Source: Eunapius fragilis
Taxonomy: Eukaryota; Porifera; Demospongiae; Spongillida; Spongillidae
Length of the DNA stretch: 64,000 nt
Direction of reading: 5' to 3'
Assembly (NCBI GenBank): GCA_963681505.1
Contig: OY811979.1
Coordinates: 6,891,332 to 6,955,331, forward strand
The notes beneath the pieces are model-generated. The model saw nothing but the letters and a program-made list of their open reading frames with translations. It was not told the origin of the DNA and ran no database searches. A program made the translations under genes and the position numbers. This document shows positions 56,626-64,000 of the stretch, piece by piece (position 1 is the first letter of the stretch; each line of letters opens with the position of its first letter).

Positions 56626-57277
56626 GTGAGTAAATGTCTGCGTATTCATGTATGTTCATTTAATTGTACTGGTGCAATTGCATTTCAGCTGAGATGCTAC
56701 CTGAACGAACCTACATAATGTTTGTATAGTAATTAATACCTTTATGTGCGATTTTGTGATTCACTGTGTAATTATTATGAGTGTTTCACGACTTGTAGGT
56801 AGCCACATTGGATATGCAATATACGGATTAAAAAAAGGTCTCATAACAATTGCTCTGCATAATCTGGTAGCTAACTTGGCTAGCTTTTTAGTTCTTTTAA
56901 ACATTTCCTTAGGAAAACTGCAGGAGTAGCCGTATAATTGAAATACGTTATGTGATTTATGGTCAAACAACGCGTGAAATAATAGAAATTAAAAATCAGA
57001 AAGCACATAAAAACAGAGTCAGGGGACTGCTTCATTCATCTTAAAAGTTTTGAGACGTGGCTACGCTCCCACGCACTTGTAAGCCATTGTGAAGCGACAT
57101 GCCTCCATGGTATCCAAGGAGGTTGCTATGGGAAATTTTTACGCGGCGCGCGCGTACTAAGTTTCCATCGATTCAATGCAATAAAACAGCCGTGCCGCCC
57201 CTGCGATGGTCTCGCTTTTAACCGATCTCAATATAATTTTATTCATAAATATGGGCACAAAATATGAGGGGGCTGAG
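56626..57277. other. Intergenic, nothing recognised
   Basis: No supportable gene or right-hand transposon end was found for the RAG1-N-like element. Confidence 0.4.
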
Positions 57278-58015
57278 CAGTGTTGCCGCAATTACGTATT
57301 TGGCCGTAATCGCCTAATCGCGATATATCGCGATATAAAACCGCGATATTTAATCGATAATAATAACCTCGTGCAATCTGTCAGTGTGTCATTATCATGG
57401 TAAACCTTAACGAAAAGAAACCCGCAATCTTACCACTAAAAGCGATCTGGTTCCTGTGGACCGCAAAAAGCACGTGTGGGAGCATTTTGGGATACTTGCA
57501 AAAGGAATACTCAGCCTCTTCGTGGGTTGTCTGTCTCTGACAAGGCACGACAACACCACTACCAATATCATCCTCTTGCAAACGCACAGGATCGATTTGG
57601 TTAAGGATTGTGGCAAAAAAATAAGATTTTATCTGCATGTGTTTTTAGTATTATTTTTTCATTGTACATAGCGACAAGCGATCGGCCGACGACTGCAGCA
57701 TGCATCTCTGTTACGTCTGTTGCAATGGTTGCATCTGCAAACAAACACGCTGAGAAAAACAAAATAGACCAGTGATTTAGTCATTTAAATGAGTTAGTGT
57801 ATCCATTAGTATCCGAATTGACTAAAGAATATCTAGCTGTTCCAGCATCCAAGGTTCCGTTTTTTCTACCGCAAAGAACATACTACAGAAGAAAAGAGGG
57901 GGTACCCTTCCTGCACGGCAATAAAAATGCATCTTCCTGCGTCACATGCAACTCTATTCTACACCCAGAGAAAGGCCTACTCTCTGTAGCAAGCACATTG
58001 CTCAGATGGTACTAA
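57278..58015 (+). mobile_element. hAT (ZBED-type) internal-deletion derivative
   Basis: CAGTGTTGCCGCAATTACG at 57278 looks like a hAT terminus. A BED-finger remnant follows (KKHVWEHFGILAK, then RHDNTTTN and LQTHRIDLVK, with the cysteine pair lost to a shift). After about 150 bp comes the C-terminal dimerisation region (YPLVSELTKEYLAVPASKVP), so the catalytic core has been deleted. The matching right terminus was not found. Confidence 0.5.
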
Positions 58016-58233
58016 CTATATTCATCCTAGATTTAGCGGGTTTTGCCCAAGCTCTAATTATATTCATTTTTCTAAATAGGGGGTGTTTCTTATTAGGTTC
58101 CTTTTCTCTACACATACACTATACATGTACATGTACATGAAGTATGATTAGTCCAATTAAACAGATGCAAATGCAAACGATGTACACATTACATGTGTGC
58201 CTAGATAGTGTAACACATGTACTAGGAACTCAC

Positions 58234-58383
58234 TTTTTCAGTGCAGGCTTCTGTACCCACATATTTGAGGATTTCTGGTGCCATGAAGCCAGGTGACCCC
58301 TTGAACCCCATAACCCCTCCCGGACCTAGCCGACGACTTATTCCCATGTCAGCAATCTTCACATGGACATTATCTTCACTAGC
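58234..58383 (-). CDS. Protein kinase activation-segment exon (TKL/Roco-like)
   Basis: A 150-bp phase 0-0 exon lies between TTACCCAG (acceptor) and GTGAGT (donor). It reads ASEDNVHVKIADMGISRRL and GSPGFMAPEILKYVGTEACT then EK. DMG replaces DFG, and MAPEIL is the APE motif. G-S-P-G-F-M-A-P-E after a short activation loop is common in tyrosine-kinase-like kinases, including Roco/LRRK relatives. No neighbouring exons were recognised within the window; the TIR element at 58467 lies just upstream, in an intron or at a breakpoint. Both borders are intact, so the gene may be live. Confidence 0.6.
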
Positions 58384-58466
58384 CTGGGTAAATGAATGTA
58401 TATCAAGTGTGAGCAAGTAGTTACAAAATGACATACGCATATCAGCATTAAAATTAACACTAACAA

Positions 58467-59607
58467 CAGGGGCGGCTCGGAACAGTGGACTTCCACACCT
58501 CGGAACAGTGGACTTTTGACATCATTTAGGTTCCCAGATATGATTGCAAAAGTAAACGTGATTAGGCATTGCGGGATGGGGATAGTGTCTACATTGCATA
58601 ACATAGCACTATGTCACATGCAATACTAAAAAAAAAAAAAAGACTTCAAAGTTTATTAGGACCAAAAAGCCAGGCTGCGCGGAATGCAGTGTAGGCTATA
58701 GACAAAATGGACCTTAACTAAGCATGCCTCGCGTGATTGCCTCACGTGATTGTTGTGCCATGCACATGGGTGTCCCCAGCTTTTCTGGTAGGGGGGGGGC
58801 CAGGATAGGGCAAGGGGGCGCCACTTGACAGCCGCGTATACGTTGTCCACTTTCAGCCGATTCAACCAGTGGGGGGGGGGGGGGGGGGGGGGTGCTGTCC
58901 GCTTTCGGCCGATTCAACCGGTGGAGGGGGGGGGGGGGGTGCTGTCCGCTTTCGGCCGATTCAAGCAGTGGGGGGGGGGGGGGGGGGGATGCTGTCCGCT
59001 TTCAGCCGATTCAACCAGTGGGGGGGGGGGGGGGGGTGCTGTCCGCTTTCAGCCGATTCAACCAGTGGGGGTGGGGGGGGGGGGGGGCTGATGTCAGCCT
59101 TCGGCCAATTCAGTCAATGAGGTGTCCGCGCTCTCGGCAGATTCAACCAGTGGACGGTGGATGCTGTCCGCTTTCGGCCAATTCAGCCAGTGGGGGTGCG
59201 CATGTTGTAAACAGGGGGGGGGGGGGGGGGGGGCGCCATTCAGTCCCGAAGGGGGGGGGGGGGGCCATGGCCCCCCCTGCCCCCCCCCTGGGGACGCCCA
59301 TGACGCACACCGTAATAGGTAAGATCAACCGGTGCATGTTGATCGATGCAGACGCATGATATGCATGCATATGATGGAACATGTGCGTTAAGCTTGTAGA
59401 TGTGAAGCTTGTAGATTTTAAGAGCGTGATACTGGAGTAGCATCATGATTTAAGAATGTCATAGGCATGTGACAATTTGTACAATGCTACGCTATCGTAA
59501 TCTTTCCCATCCTGCAACGCACATTTACAATTCCTAAAATAACAATGAATGATGTCAAAAGTCCACTGTTCCGAGGTGTGAAAGTCCACTGTTCCGAGCC
59601 GCCCCTG
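58467..59607. mobile_element. hAT-like TIR element with poly-G minisatellite
   Basis: The ends CAGGGGCGGCTCGGAACAGT (58467) and the inverse complement (59607) form arms of about 60 bp, including CCTCGGAACAGTGGACTTTT. No matching 8-bp duplication is seen, so the insertion may be old. Nested inside are an inverted pair (ATGGGTGTCCCCAG near 58766 and CTGGGGACGCCCAT near 59289) and the poly-G array. Confidence 0.7.
58850..59110. repeat. Poly-G minisatellite, unit about 58 bp
   Basis: Five tandem units of GTGCTGTCCGCTTTCGGCCG, ATTCAACCAGTGG and a 14-24-base G run. The unit resembles the inverse complement of the array at 53855-54050 (GGTGCTGTCGGTTTCTGGCC plus poly-G). Confidence 0.9.
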
Positions 59608-59828
59608 TATTGCATGTATTTAAAATGACCCTTACCATAAAGTGGCCCCCATCTCCCCCATCCAAAAAAAAAGGCCCATGTTTAAGTGCATATATTATCA
59701 GTAACTGTTAATGTTTTCTTTTTTTCAAAGACATGTAGGAGCCAAATTTTCACGGAAGCATTTACAGCTATGGAGATATGATCGTTTAAAGATGAGCTAT
59801 TTTTAATGGGGGGCAGAGAGACTTATAG

Positions 59829-61022
59829 GTGATGCTTTACTACACAATAATTTTTTCATATTGCGATGAACCCTTTGCACGAAAGGTCGGATATGCGATA
59901 AACGTCATGTCTCCCTCCCTTGCTTCTGAGGGCTTGCATTTCTTTGACATTGATGTTCGCCAGTGTTTCTCTGACTGCTTGTCTATTGACCCACCCAACA
60001 CAGCATGGCAACAAGCCCAGTTGTGCTTGAGTAGAGGTGGTCTTGGACTCCGCAGCTTATCCCAGCATTCAGCAGCAGCATATGTAGCTTCCTTTGCAGT
60101 GTCAGGCTATGCAACCAACACAAGCCACCATCTTCTCCAATCAATAGATTGCTTTAATAGCCTGGTTTCTCCAGCTGATGTAACTTCTACTGATGAATTG
60201 CTGACATCACCCAAAAATCAGAAGGAGCTTTCTAGTAGGATTGAACATAGTCAGTTTCATGCACTCTTTGAGTCCTCTTCACTGCCAAATAGGGCACGGC
60301 TATTATCAGTCGCATCCCCTCATGCTGCTTCGTGGCTTTCAGTTGTGCCATCTCCTGGACTCATACTACATCTGGAATCTGCAGAGTTCCAAACTGCAAT
60401 AAAATGGTGGCTTGGGATTGACCTATTCAGTGGGGAGAAATGCCCTTGTTGTCTTACCTTGTCATTAGATCCCTTGGGTCACCACCATGCATTAACTTGT
60501 CGATATAATGGTGACGTGGTCTCTTGCCATAATAGGGTTCGGGATAGTTTTTTTGAGTCTTGTAGGCAGGCGGGTATTGGTGGCCAAATGGAAGTTGGAA
60601 GTGGTTTGGGACATGATGCCCGACGTACAAGGCCAGCTGACGTGCTTGTTCCTAATTGGGTTCTGGGAAAACCTGCAGCTTTTGACATAACTGTCACATC
60701 ACCGCTTACTCCAATTACTCTACATGAAGCGAGTGTGACAAGTGGGTCAACTGCTCAGGTGGCTGAGAACAGAAAACATGCCAGCAATGACACCAAGTGC
60801 TCAGAGCTTGGATGGGTGTGTGTACCTTTGGCAGTTGAGGTATATGGATGTTGGGGTCCTGAAGCACAGACAAACCTTTCTCGACTTGCAGCGCGCCTGG
60901 CAATTAGATTAAATTGTTGCAAGTCCCAGGCCACTTCGGCTCTATATGGCAGGTTAAACCTGGTTCTAGTTAGAGCGAATGCCAGAGCTCTGCTGTCCCG
61001 TTCAATGGCAACTGGATGTTAG
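59829..61022 (+). pseudogene. Non-LTR retrotransposon C-terminal fragment, open
   Basis: A 397-codon open frame, probably truncated at its 5' end, so the first codons are unlikely to be native. Residues 58-90 (AWQQAQLCLSRGGLGLRSLS) are the segment that follows the reverse-transcriptase domain in this family. A zinc-binding cluster CPCC...HHHALTC...H (205-234) is followed by RPADVLVP (268-275) and AAFDITVTSP (284-292), which resemble the P-D...D motifs of a PD-(D/E)XK endonuclease. A long C-terminal helical tail ends in ARALLSRSMATGC. The reverse-transcriptase domain itself is absent. No stop has accumulated, so this is a fairly young insertion. Confidence 0.7.
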
Positions 61023-61149
61023 TCTCCTCACCTTCTCCATTCCAGTGTATTGTTTTTTGTTTAGTAACATTGTGTAACTTAAAACTGTAAATTTTGAATA
61101 TGGAGTATATCAATTATTAATAATTATTTTTATTATAATAATTATTAGG

Positions 61150-61560
61150 GTTAGGAACGGTTGCTGCTGAGCTAAGGAAGCACTCCTAGGGTGGACATGT
61201 ATTCCCCTTGTGGCCGAGTCATATGGAGCCTGGGGCAACGAAGCGATGCAAGCTTTTTCACGGCCTGCATCATACCTTGCCACAAGGACCAACTCCCCTA
61301 AGTCCAAGGTTGTCTGCAGCTTGTATGGCCACCTTAATTTATTGTGCGAGCCAATGCCCGAGCCCTCCTCTTACGATGTGGCTGTTCCCTTCAGGAGGGG
61401 GATAGTTCCTCATTGTCACTTTCATAGCCAGTGTGTCTCAGTGTGTCTGGATATGTATGTATGTATTAATAATAGCATTCGTTATTTAGTGAATTTATTC
61501 TGATTAGTGTATTCTGCTGCATCTTGTATTCTGCTGCATCTTGTATTCCTGTTCATTTCA
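61150..61560 (+). pseudogene. Second retrotransposon tail with 3' UTR
   Basis: GTAGGAACGG-type context leads into ELRKHS, then FPLVAESYGAWGNEAMQAFS and a SLYGHLNL-like piece, all parallel to the end of the previous copy. It runs on to the 3' tail at 61425-61555 that is shared with 51771-51892. Severely truncated. Confidence 0.65.
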
Positions 61561-61678
61561 ATTATAATTATTATTGACAACAGAATACAGTTACAGCAGG
61601 ATAAAAGGACAAACACAATTACATTATAATAAGTATAAATAACTTACAATAGATGCCGCTAACAGACATACAGTTCTT

Positions 61679-62158
61679 CTAACCTATCCAGACATTTTCT
61701 CTCCCCATGATGGCTCTAGCCATTGACCTCACCAGTGACATGCTGAGGTGGCCATAGATGTCACCCAGCATTTTGGGTTTGGGAATGGCCTGGCCGATGG
61801 CAAGTAGATAGGCAAGATGGGAAAAAACACTCTGGGCCTCCTTCCCCCAGTTACCGTATGTTTCTACGGCTAGGGGGATACATTTCCACCCCAACTCCTG
61901 GCATCTGGTGTCATTGGCCACATGCTTTCTAAGTTCAGCAGCATAGGCTGCTGCTCCCACAGATGTACTAGCATTGTTGAGGGTTACTGGTGTAAGGGGT
62001 GAAGCAACAGTAATGTCAAAGGCCACAGGCTTTCCTCTGTCCCATCCCTGAACAAGGACATCCGCAGGGTGAGAGTTAACACGGTCCCTAGTGTGAGAGG
62101 CCAGACCTATGGGCATGCGCATTACAGAACTGAATATGTATATAAGTGTATTGATCAT
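61679..62158 (-). pseudogene. Third retrotransposon tail, opposite strand
   Basis: The minus frame reads HPADVLVQGWDRGKPVAFDI, ELRKHVANDTRCQELGWKC, IPLAVETYGNWGKEAQSVFS and IYGHLSMSLVRSMARAIMG, about 55% like the copy at 59829 by eye. It belongs to a different subfamily of the same retrotransposon. It lacks the zinc cluster and everything upstream. Confidence 0.7.
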
Positions 62159-63588
62159 ATAATTATGAGATACTTCGAGAATTTAAGTGAACTACTGGTC
62201 GTGGCTGTCTCGTAGAGCATAGAGGCGGGTCTAGTGATATTTGGTGACGAGTATTTTCTCCTATATGGAACACAACATTGATGCACTACTTAGTTCTTCT
62301 TTTGCCAATGCGTGTGGTCACAAATTTTATGAAGCACTTTTCAAAGATCTAAAAGTCGCATTTAGTTTGCAATTTGACTATTTCATGCTATTACAGCAAC
62401 CTACGGTCGACAAACGGATAGGCTATTGCAAAAGGTAAAGCGATGTTAGAATATTCATAATGTTTTTCGATCTAGCTCCCAACTCTGTGTTCTCATATAA
62501 TTATCCAAACAACAATACTTTGTGTACAGGGAGATTGAAGATGGACATCAGAGAGCTAGCAGCTACAATCTGTGAGGCAATATGTATTGAGTGTTCCTTG
62601 AGTATCGTTAGCAGATGTACGCTAAGCACGTCATATGCCCCTTCATTGTGCCCATTTGGTCACATACATACCATTTGCTCCACAGAGCCCCTACATATAA
62701 GCCTGGAAGTCGTAAGACCCCCTGCCCCCTATGTATCATTTTCATGTTAGATAACGATTACTGTTCTAACCACGTCATTTCTAGTAGATGTGTTACCGTG
62801 TACTGCATGTTTAGAGTGGTCACGTACTATATGGTGGTTGGTAACAGGTCACCAGCTTAAAGCAAATCACATATACAATTCTTGTGAACAGAGTTATAGG
62901 TGGTTCAACTTTTATTATATCTGAAAGTCATGCCATCCCCGCTGGAAAAGATGACCTGGTAAGCTATCTTGTCCTGAATTGGGTATGAATTATTGTGGTG
63001 TGTGCCCTAACCACAGGGCCAGTAGAGGCATAGTGAAGGCCAGAATAATATCGTTTTCGGCACAATTCTACATGTAGGTCCCATTCCATATCACTTGTGA
63101 TTGGCTGGGAGGAAGAATACAGAGGCTCTATGCCCCAAGATACCATCTTGCTCCTCAGGAACTGTTTCACCATCTCCACCCTCTGCACAGCACCACATTT
63201 TAAATATTGTATGGCTGATTTTTAGAATTTTACATCCTGTAAAATGTTGTAGTATGGAGCCATTGGATCGCTTACCTCCCCCTCTGTTAGCAATAAGACT
63301 TGACTTTATTAACCTCGAATGCCACATAATCTAATTAATCATTCATTACAAGGGGCCAAAGGGGTGTTTTGACAAAGACCTCTCCTCACCTGTACCCACC
63401 CCTTTTATGCTGCTGCAATTCTACGCTCCATGTCTTGTAAAAAAGAGCACATTTGGATTAATATATGAAAACCATAATGTGCAACACTGAATGGTGAAAC
63501 ATGAACAAACAGGTGTGATTAGGGACAAAACATTTACATTAGTAATCGGTTATATTGTAATATAAATATTAATAATGTCCATGCTTAC
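62159..63588. other. Intergenic or intronic, nothing recognised
   Basis: Several short open frames (62241-62860 plus; 62964-63188 minus) show no domain I can name. Some of this is probably intron of the FN3 gene at the right edge. Confidence 0.4.
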
Positions 63589-63936
63589 CTGTATCATTTC
63601 TATAAATATATTTTGCCATATTCCCATTCCCAGCTCCATTGATGGCAAAGAATGTGAACAGAATAGGATAACCATATTCCACGATGGTCTTGTTTATTCT
63701 TCCATTTGCACAAGGACCAGTGAAATCAACTGATGAAGTACAGGTTCGTGGGAAGGTACAGTCTGGATCACTGGGGATGGTATTACATCCATGTATGGTG
63801 ATATTCATACAAAGGGTGTAATTGAATATATCAAAAGTCCAGCCAGTGACATCAAGAGAGTATGGAGCACCCCAGGAGAGTATGAAGGAGGTATTTGAAA
63901 TGGCTACTGAGAAGTTGTATGGGGCATCTAGAGGAC
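63589..63936 (-). CDS. FN3 domain exon of a receptor continuing past the window
   Basis: A 348-bp phase 1-1 exon lies between TTCTAG (acceptor) and GTAAGC (donor). It reads PLDAPYNFSVAISNTSFILS, WGAPYSLDVTGWTFDIFNYT, then a cysteine-rich stretch (LCMNITIHGCN, DPDCTFPRTCTSS) and GYPILFTFFAINGAG. P...F.L.W.....Y.L and Y.F.F.A.N.A.G mark an FN3 domain. Exon phase and cysteine content match the other FN3 exons in the window. Both borders are intact and no stop is present, so the gene may be functional; its other exons lie outside or are not recognised. Confidence 0.65.
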
Positions 63937-64000
63937 CTAGAACGAAAAGGTATAGTTATGTAGTGATGTGTCATGGCATGTTGGTACTTCAAGATTCTGC

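Noticed and set aside
58714-59446. Glycine-rich frames resembling HGRPQGGGRGGHGPP
   Set aside because: These recur as translated transposon ends in many genomes and lie wholly within the TIR element at 58467-59607.

Overview
The window is eukaryotic and metazoan. Coding regions are split by short GT-AG introns, intergenic DNA is full of microsatellites, minisatellites and poly-G/C tracts, and the genes include immunoglobulin (Ig) and fibronectin III (FN3) receptor exons that mostly begin and end in phase 1. The transposon set (Ginger, hAT, MULE-like, RAG1-N-like, non-LTR retrotransposons) and a dispersed end sequence beginning TAGTCTCGTACCC make a demosponge my best guess. That is inference from recalled families; a cnidarian is the main alternative. 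A run of exactly 200 N (29151-29350) marks a scaffold join between two contigs.

Layout. 1-0.7 kb: 3' part of a kinase-like gene. 1.2-5.6 kb: two terminal-inverted-repeat (TIR) elements and a dead retrotransposon tail. 5.9-13.3 kb: copy A of a segmental duplication holding four 3' exons of an unrecognised gene, a minisatellite, a decayed K/R-rich gene and a foldback repeat. 13.3-16.6 kb: one uninterrupted 3.3-kb (TGTA)n array at the edge of that copy. 16.6-18.5 kb: palindromes and a RecQ-helicase fragment. 20-21.4 kb: CA-rich repeats. 22.5-24.9 kb: an Ig/FN3 receptor on the plus strand. 25.2-26.3 kb: a DDE-transposase pseudogene. 27.2-28.7 kb: a MULE-like element with a second RecQ fragment. 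28.9-31.4 kb: a 99-bp palindromic MITE, the gap, and a ZNF862-like hAT pseudogene holding a nested MITE. 32.3-37.6 kb: decayed minus-strand genes, including Ig and FN3 exons. 39.5-51.1 kb: copy B of the duplication, split by a 4.3-kb Ginger DNA transposon. 51.3-56.6 kb: two copies of a RAG1 N-terminal-like gene flanking an intact small Ig receptor (52.1-53.3 kb, minus). 57.3-64 kb: a hAT deletion derivative, a kinase exon, poly-G elements, three retrotransposon tails and an FN3 exon running off the right edge.

The most notable item is at 54640-56625. An open reading frame reproduces the whole zinc-binding N-terminal third of vertebrate RAG1 (CxxC...HPTxFC...CxxC, then a RING-like domain, then a C2HC finger). 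It is followed by decayed exons of a DDE-like transposase. A second, more decayed copy of the N-terminal part lies 3 kb away on the other strand. Other structural signals are a dispersed repeat whose 5' hairpin shows compensatory changes in three diverged copies, foldback repeats sharing outer modules but differing in inner stems, and two RecQ-helicase fragments each tied to TAGTCT-type inverted-repeat ends. Most of the window is transposon debris. The host genes I can support are the Ig/FN3 receptors, the two kinase pieces and the duplicated unrecognised gene.
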